From: Centipeda noxia ATCC 43541
GTDB lineage: Bacteria; Bacillota; Negativicutes; Selenomonadales; Selenomonadaceae
NCBI RefSeq assembly: GCF_000160555.1
Contig: NZ_GG749278.1
Span: 160,897-224,896, forward strand
Length of the DNA: 64,000 bases
Direction of reading: 5' to 3'
Below, one piece after another: positions 34,602-42,455 of this stretch (position 1 is the first letter of the stretch; each line of letters begins with the position of its first letter). The position numbers were made by a program, and so were the translations under genes. Under the pieces are notes generated by a model. The model saw only the letters and a list, made by a program, of their open reading frames with translations. It was not told the origin of the DNA and did no database searches.

Positions 34602-34962
34602 GTTCTTTCATCCTCCGCACAAAATCAGCCGCCTCTGCACGTCCGAAAATCCGCCACGAAACAAGCAGATGCACATCATGAAAATCTCCCTGCCGAACGA
34701 CCTCTGTCTGCACTGTATACGATACATTGTTCGCACTGATCTCGGAGACCCCGGCCGTCGGAGGAATCCCACGGTCGAGCGCCGCCTCCATTGCCGAAAA
34801 CTGCCCGCGCGCGAGGAGCGCCGCGTCCATGCGTGCCGCAGAATGTTCTTCGAGGATTGCCGTGCGCGCAAATACACCGATCACAGCAGCTGCAGCGAGT
34901 ACGATCAGCCCGAGCATCACAGCCTCAAAGAGCGCCCATCCGGCCTCCTCACTCCTCTTCAT
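34576..34962 (-). CDS. Prepilin-like protein (PilV-type)
   Basis: A 128-residue prepilin-like protein. KRSEEAG-WALFEAVMLGLI has the cleavage glycine and +5 glutamate, then one hydrophobic helix. The remainder (NNVSYTVQTEVVRQGDFHDV) is a small beta-sheet domain as in PilV minor pilins. I start at ATG 34962, where the leader is short; longer readings lie inside the GspH-like gene, which it overlaps by 14 bases. Confidence 0.65.
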   Translation of the reverse strand: MKRSEEAGWALFEAVMLGLIVLAAAAVIGVFARTAILEEHSAARMDAALLARGQFSAMEAALDRGIPPTAGVSEISANNVSYTVQTEVVRQGDFHDVHLLVSWRIFGRAEAADFVRRMKEHVRTQGNL

Positions 34963-35467
34963 CCGCTGCATCCTTCCCGCCCCTCTGCAGGCGAATCCGC
35001 GCTGCACGGTCGATCACGACATACAAGCTCTCGTGCTCATAGCCCTGCGCATAGACGCGTATCTTCATATTATGGCTCCAGATCCTCTCGATATCTCCGT
35101 TTCGCGTGAAGGCCACGGGCGTTTCTCCCATCGTCTCCTGTGTGATGTGTACGAAAGGCAGCGGCATATGCACGCGGTCCTGCTGAAAGGGATGATGCAG
35201 CTCGTAGGTCCCGTACCGTATTCGGATCTGAGGTGCACGCTCAGAGGACAGAGGACGCTCCATCATGTAGAGCGGCATCGCCGTCGTGCGGCTGATCGCC
35301 TGAACACGGCGCAGCTCACCGATAAGACACATCGCCTCATACTCCACCGCCGCATGCGCGTAAATGGAACGCGCCGCCGGAAGCACCGTCGAGAGCAGCA
35401 CGGCGAAAATGGAGAGCGCGAGCAATATGTTCAACAGAACAATCCCCCGCTCCTGCCGGCAGCGCAT
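34949..35467 (-). CDS. GspH/FimT-like pseudopilin
   Basis: A 172-residue prepilin-like protein. CRQERG-IVLLNILLALSIF gives a cleavage glycine, but asparagine takes the usual +5 glutamate position. The body has ELRRVQAISRTTAMPLYMME, the helix-plus-sheet pattern of GspH/FimT minor pseudopilins. The ATG overlaps the peptidase stop by one base (TGATG), so I start at 35467 rather than in the longer upstream reading. Confidence 0.7.
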   Translation of the reverse strand: MRCRQERGIVLLNILLALSIFAVLLSTVLPAARSIYAHAAVEYEAMCLIGELRRVQAISRTTAMPLYMMERPLSSERAPQIRIRYGTYELHHPFQQDRVHMPLPFVHITQETMGETPVAFTRNGDIERIWSHNMKIRVYAQGYEHESLYVVIDRAARIRLQRGGKDAADEEE

Positions 35468-36033
35468 CACCCCGTCCCCCAGTAGAGGCGCCAGAGATAA
35501 TCGCCGGCAATAAAGCCAATGTATCCGCCCAGCGCCAAAAACGGGCCGAACGGAATTCCATCGTGTCGCTTCCTGCGGCCCGTGATGAGGAGAACCGCCG
35601 CTGCCGTGCCGCCGAGCATGAATGCGATCCAGAGCGCGATCACCGCCGCCTCCCAGCCGAGCCAAAGGCCGAGCCCCGCGGCAAGCTTCACATCCCCGCC
35701 GCCCAGACCGCCGCGCGCGGCGATATACAGGCAATAAAATAAGACGCCGCAAAGCGTCCCGCCAATCATCGCATCCGTCACAGATCCAACCCCGGCCATC
35801 GAAAAAACAAGTCCGAGCGCCGCAAACGGCAGTGTAATACAGTCATAGAGCATGCCGTCCCGCAGATCCAAAAAGGAGAGCCACAGAAGCGCCGCCGCGA
35901 AAATTCCTCCGCAGACGCTGCGCATACCCATCCCCGCAGAAAAAATAATGCCGAACTCAGCGAGCAGCCAAAAGACGAGGAGCAAAATCCCCTCACGCCG
36001 TGCGGGAAAAAGCTGCGCCGCCCTTTCCAGCAT
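35467..36033 (-). CDS. A24 prepilin peptidase without methylase domain
   Basis: A 188-residue polytopic protein with about six membrane segments. The two catalytic aspartates are in LSFLDLRDGMLYD and GGLGGGDVKLAAGLG (the GxGD motif). PilD normally has an N-terminal methyltransferase/zinc domain that makes it about 270 residues; that domain is absent here. It cleaves leader peptides of the prepilins around it, and N-methylation would need another enzyme or not occur. It starts 15 bases after the GspG-like gene. Confidence 0.83.
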   Translation of the reverse strand: MLERAAQLFPARREGILLLVFWLLAEFGIIFSAGMGMRSVCGGIFAAALLWLSFLDLRDGMLYDCITLPFAALGLVFSMAGVGSVTDAMIGGTLCGVLFYCLYIAARGGLGGGDVKLAAGLGLWLGWEAAVIALWIAFMLGGTAAAVLLITGRRKRHDGIPFGPFLALGGYIGFIAGDYLWRLYWGTG

Positions 36034-36048
36034 ATTCTCCGCTCCTCC

Positions 36049-36465
36049 TCACTGCTTCGCGTGGTACTCCTCCGCCGTGCGCCCCGCACAGGTCGCGCGC
36101 CAGACACCGGCCTTCTTCTCCACTTTATACGCCGCGTTTTCCATCGAGACTTCCTGATCGCCGACGCGCACACTGCCCGACGGCGGTTTGAGATTCTTGA
36201 GATCCGTCACATACTCCGTCAGATCGTCGATGCTGCCGGGGGCTTTCCCCTTTGCCGTCTGGTAGAGCACGATCGCCGTATCAAGTGCCGTGAGATCGGC
36301 CTGCACCTTGACCGTATTCGCCGTTGCGATTGCAGACGAGAAGCGCGGCACGGCAATCGCGAGAATCACCGCGAGGATCATCACGGCCAAAAGCGTCGAG
36401 AGAAGAGAAAATCCCTGCTGACTGCGCGCAGCCGGCAGACGTTTACTTAAAGTCGACAAACTCAT
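36049..36465 (-). CDS. GspG/PilA-like major pseudopilin
   Basis: A 138-residue prepilin-like protein. AARSQQG-FSLLSTLLAVMI has the cleavage glycine and hydrophobic helix, but serine replaces the +5 glutamate that major pilins need for helix packing. DLTALDTAIVLYQTAKGKAP and SIDDLTEYVTDLKNLKPPSG match the GspG body. ATG 36465 lies inside the ilvB 3' end (23-base overlap); a GTG at 36477 is also possible. It leads the pilus-type gene group. Confidence 0.75.
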   Translation of the reverse strand: MSLSTLSKRLPAARSQQGFSLLSTLLAVMILAVILAIAVPRFSSAIATANTVKVQADLTALDTAIVLYQTAKGKAPGSIDDLTEYVTDLKNLKPPSGSVRVGDQEVSMENAAYKVEKKAGVWRATCAGRTAEEYHAKQ

Positions 36466-38107
36466 CAATGCGCGCACCGCCTTTCGTCATCGGCTCCACG
36501 AAACTGCGCCACACATCCATCACAATCACGCGCGGATGTGTTCGGTCCTCGAGCGCACCGGAGAGCGCCGCTGCGAACTCCTCCTGCGTCGCGACGCGCG
36601 CCGCCTTGATGCCGAAACTCTCCGCGTATTTCACGTAGTCCATCGCATGATCGAGTTCGCATGCGATGTAGCGCTCGTCGTAGAGCACCTTCTGCAGCTG
36701 ACGGATCATGCCGAGGCTGCGGTTGTTCACAAGGATTGAGAGTATGGGCAGATCGAGGCGCGCAATCGTATAGTACTCATTGCCCGTCATCTTGATGCCG
36801 CCGTCGCCTGCAATGTGAATCATGCGGCGGCTGTCGCCCCACGCGATCTGCGCCCCCATCGCCGCAGGCAGTCCGTAGCCCATCGTGCCGAGGCCGCCCG
36901 AGGTCAGCCACGTCCGCGGCTCCTCCACGCGCAGATGGAGTGCCGCCCACATCTGGTGCTGCCCCACGTCCGTCGCATAGGCGTACGCCTTGCCCGCCGT
37001 GTTCTGCGCAATCTGGTGCAGCGCCCACGGCACCGTCAGGCGCCCGACATGGTAGTCGTAGTCGTGCTCCTCCTGCCACGTGCGGATCTGTGCCCACCAC
37101 GCAGAGAGGTCGCTCTTTGGCGCTTGGCGCATAAGCAGCTTCAGGATCGTCCGCATATCGCCCGCCAGACCGAGGCTGTTCTCGACATTCTTGTCGATCT
37201 CCGCAGGATCAATGTCGATGTGGATAAACTTGCGGTCCGCCATATACTTGCTGAGATTGCCGGTCTGCCGATCGGCAAAGCGGCTGCCGAGCGCAATGAC
37301 GAGATCGGCGGCACCGATCGCATAGTTCGCCGCTTTCTCCCCGTGCATCCCGGCAAAGCCGAGCATCTGCGGATGGCTGCTCGGCAGGGCCCCCATGCCC
37401 ATCAGTGTATGCACCACAGGCAGATGGTATTTCTCAATAAAGGCCGCAACTTCCGCCGATGTCCCCGCCGAGATCACGCCGCCGCCCACAATCACGAGCG
37501 GGCGCTCCGCGCGCACGATCTCCGCCGCTGCCTCCGCCGCGCAGATGATAAAGTCCGCGTCCGGCTTCCCCGGTGCATAGACACGCGGTTCCTCGGCCGT
37601 ATAGGCGACCTCTTCAAAGAAGAGATTGCGCGGCACATCAATCAGCACCGGCCCCGGGCGTCCGCTGCGCGCGAGCTCAAATGCCCGGCGGATCGTCGGC
37701 ACGAGATCCGCCGCATCCTTGATCTTATAGTTATGCTTCGTCACGGGCATCGTCACATCAAGGATATCCGTCTCCTGGAACGCATCGCGGCCGAGCATGG
37801 CGATATCCACCTGCCCCGTGATCGCGACCAGCGGGATCGAGTCCATATACGCCGTCGCAAGTCCCGTGACGAGATTTGTCGCGCCCGGTCCCGATGTCGC
37901 GATGCAGACGCCGACGCGGCCCGTTGCGCGTGCATAGCCGTCCGCCGCGTGTGCGGCATTCTGCTCATGCGTCACGAGGATCTGACGAATCTCCTTCTGT
38001 CCGTAGAGAGCATCATAAAGTGGCAAGATCATCCCGCCCGGATAGCCGAACAACGTGTCCACGCCCTGCTCCCGCAGACATGCCAGAACTGCCTCTGCAC
38101 CTCTCAT
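36443..38107 (-). CDS. ilvB: Acetolactate synthase, large (catalytic) subunit
   Basis: A 554-residue ThDP- and FAD-dependent enzyme that makes acetolactate in branched-chain amino-acid synthesis. TLFGYPGGMILPLYDAL, the catalytic glutamate in VTHEQNAAHAADGYARATGR, and the ThDP-pyrophosphate motif AGDGGIKMTGNEYYTIARL with LVNNRSLGM are present. I use ATG 38107, preceded at some distance by GAGGAG. It has its own promoter. The small subunit gene ilvN, usually next, is not here; the following gene is a pilin. Confidence 0.95.
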   Translation of the reverse strand: MRGAEAVLACLREQGVDTLFGYPGGMILPLYDALYGQKEIRQILVTHEQNAAHAADGYARATGRVGVCIATSGPGATNLVTGLATAYMDSIPLVAITGQVDIAMLGRDAFQETDILDVTMPVTKHNYKIKDAADLVPTIRRAFELARSGRPGPVLIDVPRNLFFEEVAYTAEEPRVYAPGKPDADFIICAAEAAAEIVRAERPLVIVGGGVISAGTSAEVAAFIEKYHLPVVHTLMGMGALPSSHPQMLGFAGMHGEKAANYAIGAADLVIALGSRFADRQTGNLSKYMADRKFIHIDIDPAEIDKNVENSLGLAGDMRTILKLLMRQAPKSDLSAWWAQIRTWQEEHDYDYHVGRLTVPWALHQIAQNTAGKAYAYATDVGQHQMWAALHLRVEEPRTWLTSGGLGTMGYGLPAAMGAQIAWGDSRRMIHIAGDGGIKMTGNEYYTIARLDLPILSILVNNRSLGMIRQLQKVLYDERYIACELDHAMDYVKYAESFGIKAARVATQEEFAAALSGALEDRTHPRVIVMDVWRSFVEPMTKGGARIDEFVDFK

Positions 38108-38148
38108 GCGCGCCGCACTCTCCTCAATTCTACACAAATGATAAAAGT

Positions 38149-38178
38149 ATTATAGCATACACACATCTGACAGGGCAA
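38149..38178 (-). promoter_or_regulatory. Promoter of ilvB and probably the pilus genes
   Basis: On the minus strand TTGCCC (38178-38173) and TATAAT (38154-38149) are 18 bases apart, with an extended -10 TGCTATAAT. The start site near 38142 is 35 bases before the ilvB ATG. Confidence 0.72.
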
Positions 38179-38321
38179 GACGCATGCCCCGGTGAGATCC
38201 CTCATCTTCTGATTTTATCACAAAATTTCCTTTTTTCGATTCTCAATGCAAAGGCACTCGAGAGATACTGAAAAAACTGCCGTTATTTTTGTGCTTCAAG
38301 AACAACACATCGATGGTATTC

Positions 38322-38332
38322 TGTGTTACAAT
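38322..38332 (+). promoter_or_regulatory. Extended -10 promoter of the MetE-like gene
   Basis: TGTGTTACAAT with TACAAT at 38327-38332 and TGT just before. No clear -35 lies 17 bases upstream. A small CCGCAC/GTGCGG hairpin (38342-38360) sits in the leader. Confidence 0.5.
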
Positions 38333-38394
38333 GAATTATCCCCGCACGAGAAAGGTGCGGATATCGAAGGACCAAAACAGTAGGAGGATTTGTT

Positions 38395-39507
38395 ATGAAC
38401 CATACAAAGGCACCTTTTCGCTACGATATTGTAGGCAGTTTTCTGCGCCCCGCCGCGCTCATGAAAATGCGCGAGGCCTATGCGGCAGGAAACGCCGCGG
38501 CAGAGGAGCTGCGGCAGGCAGAGGACGCAGCGATCCGCGATCTTGTCGCAAAGGAGAAGGAAGTCGGTCTGCGCGCCGTTACGGACGGTGAGTTCCGTCG
38601 GCGTTACTGGCATCTCGATTTCCTCGCAGCACTCGGCGGCGTGGAGGAGATCGGAGCGGCGCATTGGTCCGTCGCGTTCAAGGGTGCGCAGCCGAAGGCG
38701 GCAACCGTAAAGATCACGGACAAGGTAGACTTCGGCGCGCATCCGTTCCTCGAGCACTTCCGCTTTTTGAACGGCCTCGCCGGCGATGCGCTCGCAAAGA
38801 TGACGATCCCCTCGCCGAGCATGCTGCACCTCATCTGCTGCGTGCGCGCGACGGACTATGCGCCGATCCCGCGCTACGAGAACGAGGATGCTCTCTTCGA
38901 GGACATTGCCCTCGCCTATCAGAAGGCAATCCGCGCATTCTACGAGGCGGGCTGCCGCTATCTGCAGCTCGACGACACCTCCTGGGGCGAGTTCTGCGAT
39001 CCCGAAAAGCGCGCGGCATATGAGGCGCGCGGATTCGACCTCGACCGCATCGAACGCGCCTACGTCGCGATGATCAACCGTGCGCTCGAGGCAAAGCCCG
39101 CAGATATGACGATCACCATGCACATCTGCCGCGGCAACTTCCGCTCGACATGGTTCTCGTCCGGCGGCTATGAACCGGTCGCAGAGATTCTCTTCGGCGG
39201 CTGCCGCATCGACGGCTTCTTCCTGGAGTACGACTCTGACCGTGCGGGCGGATTTGCACCGCTCGATTTCATCAAGGATCAGCGCGTCGTGCTCGGACTT
39301 GTCACGTCGAAATCCGGCATGCTGGAAAAGCGAGAGGATATTGTCGCGCGCATTCACGAGGCGGCAAAGCACGTCCCGCTCGATCAGCTCTGCCTCAGTC
39401 CCCAGTGCGGCTTTTCCTCGACTGAGGAGGGCAACATCCTGACAGAGGAGGAGCAGTGGAACAAGCTGCGCTTCATCAAGGAGATCGCGGAGTCCGTCTG
39501 GAAGTAA
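38395..39507 (+). CDS. MetE-like cobalamin-independent methyltransferase (YxjG/YxjH type)
   Basis: A 370-residue protein equal to the C-terminal catalytic half of MetE. RYDIVGSFLRPAALM is the N-terminal motif, with TDGEFRRRYWHLDFLA next. The zinc ligands are in ITMHICRGN (H-x-C) and LSPQCGFSS (C), and ECDC-type core residues are in FFLEYDSDRAGGF. Such stand-alone halves probably methylate homocysteine or related thiols using a donor other than folylpolyglutamate. The ribosome site TAGGAGG precedes ATG 38395. It is a single gene with its own promoter. Confidence 0.87.
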   Translation: MNHTKAPFRYDIVGSFLRPAALMKMREAYAAGNAAAEELRQAEDAAIRDLVAKEKEVGLRAVTDGEFRRRYWHLDFLAALGGVEEIGAAHWSVAFKGAQPKAATVKITDKVDFGAHPFLEHFRFLNGLAGDALAKMTIPSPSMLHLICCVRATDYAPIPRYENEDALFEDIALAYQKAIRAFYEAGCRYLQLDDTSWGEFCDPEKRAAYEARGFDLDRIERAYVAMINRALEAKPADMTITMHICRGNFRSTWFSSGGYEPVAEILFGGCRIDGFFLEYDSDRAGGFAPLDFIKDQRVVLGLVTSKSGMLEKREDIVARIHEAAKHVPLDQLCLSPQCGFSSTEEGNILTEEEQWNKLRFIKEIAESVWK

Positions 39508-39543
39508 CGGCGCGGCATGTTCTCCGCATGCGCAAAGTGCTCT

Positions 39544-39587
39544 TCCTATGGCGAGCAGACGGTTCCTCGCCGGACTCCTGCATAGGA
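39544..39587 (+). other. Stable stem-loop in the leader of the PTS genes
   Basis: TCCTATG (39544-39550) pairs with CATAGGA (39581-39587), and GCGAG (39551-39555) with CTCGC (39566-39570), leaving a 10-base bulge on the 3' side. The structure ends 23 bases before the EIIA ATG. It could be a regulatory leader or only a spacer fold; no protein or antiterminator motif is recognised. Confidence 0.4.
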
Positions 39588-39610
39588 CATGTACTCATAA
39601 GAAAGGATCG

Positions 39611-40078
39611 ATGCTCTTGTTTGATGAAAAGCTGATTGTTTTTCCGGAAGATTCTTTTGCGGCAAAGGAAGACGTCATCCGCTGTCTGACCCATCTTGAA
39701 AACAGCCGTGTTCTGGATGCCGACCGATATGAGCAGGCGGTATTGGAGCGCGAGGCGTCTTTCGCCACCTACACGATCGACGGCGTTGCCATGCCGCATG
39801 CGAAATCGGAGGGCGTCGGCGAGGCGTTCGTCGCCTTTGCCCGCCTCAAGACACCTGTTCCCTGGGGAACGGAATCCGGCGAAGATGCGCGCGTGGTGTT
39901 CCTGATTGGCGTGCCGCAGGCTGCTGACGGGGAGCAGAACAACAATCTGCACTTGAAGATTCTGGCGGCGCTCAGCAAGAAACTGATCCACGAATCATTT
40001 CGGCAAAAGCTCTCGGAGGCAGCCTCCGAGAAGGAAGTCTACCAGCTGCTACAAGAGATTGAGGAGGATTTCCGATGA
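39611..40078 (+). CDS. Fructose-type PTS EIIA
   Basis: A 155-residue EIIA(Fru)-family phosphocarrier that takes phosphate from HPr and passes it to EIIB. YTIDGVAMPHAKSEGVGEAF carries the active histidine, and the RVVFLIGVPQAADGEQNNNL strand is typical. ATG 39611 has GAAAGGAT upstream; the longer reading runs through the stem-loop leader. It overlaps the EIIBC start as ATGA. EI and HPr are not encoded here. Confidence 0.9.
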   Translation: MLLFDEKLIVFPEDSFAAKEDVIRCLTHLENSRVLDADRYEQAVLEREASFATYTIDGVAMPHAKSEGVGEAFVAFARLKTPVPWGTESGEDARVVFLIGVPQAADGEQNNNLHLKILAALSKKLIHESFRQKLSEAASEKEVYQLLQEIEEDFR

Positions 40079-41505
40079 AGATCGTAGGCATATCCGCCTG
40101 TACCGCAGGCATTGCGCATACCTATATGGCGCAGGAGGCGCTTGAGCAGGAGTGCAAAAAGCGCGGCATCGACTGCAAGATCGAGACGCAGGGCGGCATG
40201 GGCATCGACAATGAACTGTCCCAGGAGGAGATTGATGCTGCCGATGTCGTCATTCTCGCCGTTGCCGTCAGTGTCGAGATGTCCGAGCGGTTTGATTCCA
40301 AGCGCGCGGCAGGCAGAGTTCTCGATGTTACGCCCGGCGATGCCATTAAGAAAACGGCGGAGCTGATCGACCGCGCGGAAAGCATCGCGGCATCGAGTGC
40401 GCCTGAGGCTGTGCAAACGAAGAGCAGTGCCGCCCGTTCCGCGCGCTCTGCCTCGGAGGAAAAGACCAGCCTCGGCGCAGAGCTCTTCCGCTACTTCAAC
40501 ACCGGTATTTCATACTTCCTGCCGGTCATCATCGCGGGAGGAATGCTCTTCTCCTTTACGCTCATTACGGGTACGGTTGAGGACGGCCGCATCATCCCGA
40601 GCAGCCAGTTCTGGCAGAACGTATACGATCTCGGCATGGCCGGATTCTCAATGATGGTGCCTGTGCTGTGCGCCTACATCGCCTACGCCATCGGCAGCAA
40701 GGCGGCGATTGCCCCCGGCTTCATCCTCGGCCACGCCGCCAACACGCCCATGGGCGAGTCCCATATCGCCACCGGATTTCTCGGCGCGCTGCTCCTCGGC
40801 TTTCTCGTGGGCTACTTCGTCCGTTGGCTGAAGAAGTTCCCCGTTCCGGATGTTCTCCAGCCCATGATGCCGACCTTCCTCATTCCGCTCTTTACAACGC
40901 TCATTCTGGGCCTGTTCTACATCTATCTTCTGACCGTTCCGCTGAACGCCTTCGTACAGTTCATGATTCAGGTCATGTATCAGCTGAACGGCGCCGGTGC
41001 GATGGCGCTCGGCATCGGCATCGGCCTCTTGGCTGCGGCAGACTTCGGCGGTGCATGCAGCAAGGCCGCTACAGCATTTACCCTGGCACTCATGGCCGAG
41101 GGAATTCTCGGACCAAACGGCGTGTTCCGCATGTGCTGCGCCATCCCCCCGCTCGGCATGGGGCTCGCCGCATTCATCCTGCGCAGTCGATATGACGCGG
41201 CGGATCGCCAGCTCGGCATCTCCGCGCTCTTCCTCTCGTCTGCGGGCATCACGGAGGGGGCAATCCCCTTCGCCGGCAAGGACTTCCGCCGCACATGGAT
41301 TGCCTGTGCGATCGGCACCTCCATCGCTGGAGCCGTCGGCATGCTGCACGGCATCACCTCCATCGTTGCCTTCGGCGGCGTCGTCGCCATCACCGGCGTC
41401 GTGGACGGAAAGCTCTGGTATGTGCTGGACATGCTGCTCGGTGCGGGCATCATCGTCTTGATCCTCTTCTTTACGAAGCCGAAACTTGAAGGAGCAAAAG
41501 AATAA
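40075..41505 (+). CDS. Fructose-type PTS EIIBC
   Basis: A 476-residue permease. The N-terminal EIIB domain (about 1-105) has KIVGISACTAGIAHTYMAQE with the phospho-cysteine at 9. A linker rich in Ser/Ala (about 108-128) leads to an eight- to ten-segment EIIC domain with FGGACSKAATAFTLALM and GITEGAIPFAGKD. It imports and phosphorylates a fructose-type hexose. The EIIA gene is separate, unlike in the E. coli FruA arrangement. No fruK or FruR regulator is next to it, so the metabolic product is not evident. Confidence 0.92.
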   Translation: MKIVGISACTAGIAHTYMAQEALEQECKKRGIDCKIETQGGMGIDNELSQEEIDAADVVILAVAVSVEMSERFDSKRAAGRVLDVTPGDAIKKTAELIDRAESIAASSAPEAVQTKSSAARSARSASEEKTSLGAELFRYFNTGISYFLPVIIAGGMLFSFTLITGTVEDGRIIPSSQFWQNVYDLGMAGFSMMVPVLCAYIAYAIGSKAAIAPGFILGHAANTPMGESHIATGFLGALLLGFLVGYFVRWLKKFPVPDVLQPMMPTFLIPLFTTLILGLFYIYLLTVPLNAFVQFMIQVMYQLNGAGAMALGIGIGLLAAADFGGACSKAATAFTLALMAEGILGPNGVFRMCCAIPPLGMGLAAFILRSRYDAADRQLGISALFLSSAGITEGAIPFAGKDFRRTWIACAIGTSIAGAVGMLHGITSIVAFGGVVAITGVVDGKLWYVLDMLLGAGIIVLILFFTKPKLEGAKE

Positions 41506-41520
41506 AGCGTAAGACACAAA

Positions 41521-41558
41521 AAGAATCTCCCGAGACTTTACCGTCTCGGGAGATTCTT
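41521..41558. terminator. Bidirectional terminator after the PTS
   Basis: A 16-bp perfect stem (41521-41536 with 41543-41558) with a 6-base loop, between convergent EIIBC and rhodanese genes. Confidence 0.9.
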
Positions 41559-41573
41559 GTCGTTTCGGAGATT

Positions 41574-41993
41574 TTACTTCACGACTTCCCCGTGCCAGTC
41601 CTGGATACCGCCCATCTCGATGATGTTTGTGTAGCCCATCGCCGCAAGTTTCTGCGCCACCTGCTGGCTGCGCGCACCGCTCCGGCAGTAGACGAAGATC
41701 ATCTGCCCCTTGTCCGGCAGCTCCTTTGGAGGTGTCGTGCCGATGGACTCATTCGGGACATTGACTGCATTCGGAAGGTGCCCGCCGGCATATTCCGCCG
41801 CCGTCCGCACATCCAGAATCAGATAGTCCTTCTCCTCCGTCATCATCTTTGCCGCCTCATCGGAGGAGACGCGCCGAAATGCCGCCATGGCCTGCTCCTT
41901 TCCATCCGCAGCCTGGGAGGGCTGCGCGCCGCCGCATCCAAAGATGCCGAGCGTTAAAACAGCAAACGTCAAAACCGTAAAAAACTTTAACAT
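41574..41993 (-). CDS. Rhodanese-domain lipoprotein
   Basis: A 139-residue lipoprotein. The signal ends in a lipobox-like LGIFGC, so the mature protein should be lipidated at Cys near residue 20 and sit in the periplasm or outer membrane. The rhodanese domain has DYLILDVRTAAEYAGGHLPN and the active cysteine in FVYCRSGARS. Such domains transfer sulfane sulfur. I use ATG 41993 with GCGAGGC upstream. Its close paralogue lies 28 bases further upstream. Confidence 0.88.
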   Translation of the reverse strand: MLKFFTVLTFAVLTLGIFGCGGAQPSQAADGKEQAMAAFRRVSSDEAAKMMTEEKDYLILDVRTAAEYAGGHLPNAVNVPNESIGTTPPKELPDKGQMIFVYCRSGARSQQVAQKLAAMGYTNIIEMGGIQDWHGEVVK

Positions 41994-42021
41994 AAGAATG
42001 CCTCGCATATCAAAACAAAAA

Positions 42022-42426
42022 TCACTTCACAAGCTCCCCGTTCCAGTCCTGCAGGCCGCCCATCTCAACGATGTTCTTATAGCCCATGTGCGCAAGCCGA
42101 TTGGATACATTCATGCTGCGAACGCCCTTGGAACAGTAAACAAAGATCGTCTGATTCCGATCCGGCAGCTCCTTCGGCGGCACATCTCCGATACGTTCGA
42201 TCGGGATGTTGATCGCATGCGGGATGTGCCCCTGCTCATACTCCTCCGGCGAGCGCACGTCGAGGATCAAATAGTCCTGCTCCTGCTTCATCAGCACCTG
42301 TGCCTCATCCGGCGTAATGCGCCGATACTTCGCCTGCTCCTTGCGGTCCTCCACGGAATTTTCGCCGCAGCCGATAAGCGCTGCCGCAGTCGTCAAAAGA
42401 AGCACCAGCGCCAGAAACTTCCTCAT
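42022..42426 (-). CDS. Rhodanese-domain lipoprotein (tandem paralogue)
   Basis: A 134-residue lipoprotein closely similar to its neighbour. The lipobox is AALIGC, and the domain carries DYLILDVRSPEEYEQGHIPH, FVYCSKGVRSMNVSNRLAHM and IVEMGGLQDWNGELVK. The active loop differs (SKGVRS against RSGARS), so substrate or partner may differ. ATG 42426 follows GGAGGGG. It lies 29 bases after the TauE/SafE permease gene, suggesting shared sulfur metabolism. Confidence 0.88.
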   Translation of the reverse strand: MRKFLALVLLLTTAAALIGCGENSVEDRKEQAKYRRITPDEAQVLMKQEQDYLILDVRSPEEYEQGHIPHAINIPIERIGDVPPKELPDRNQTIFVYCSKGVRSMNVSNRLAHMGYKNIVEMGGLQDWNGELVK

Positions 42427-42455
42427 ATATTTCCCCTCCAACAATTCACAGCATC

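Noticed and set aside
38333-38394. Possible SAM or other riboswitch before the MetE-like gene
   Set aside because: Only a single 6-bp hairpin is visible; the leader is too short and lacks conserved riboswitch cores.
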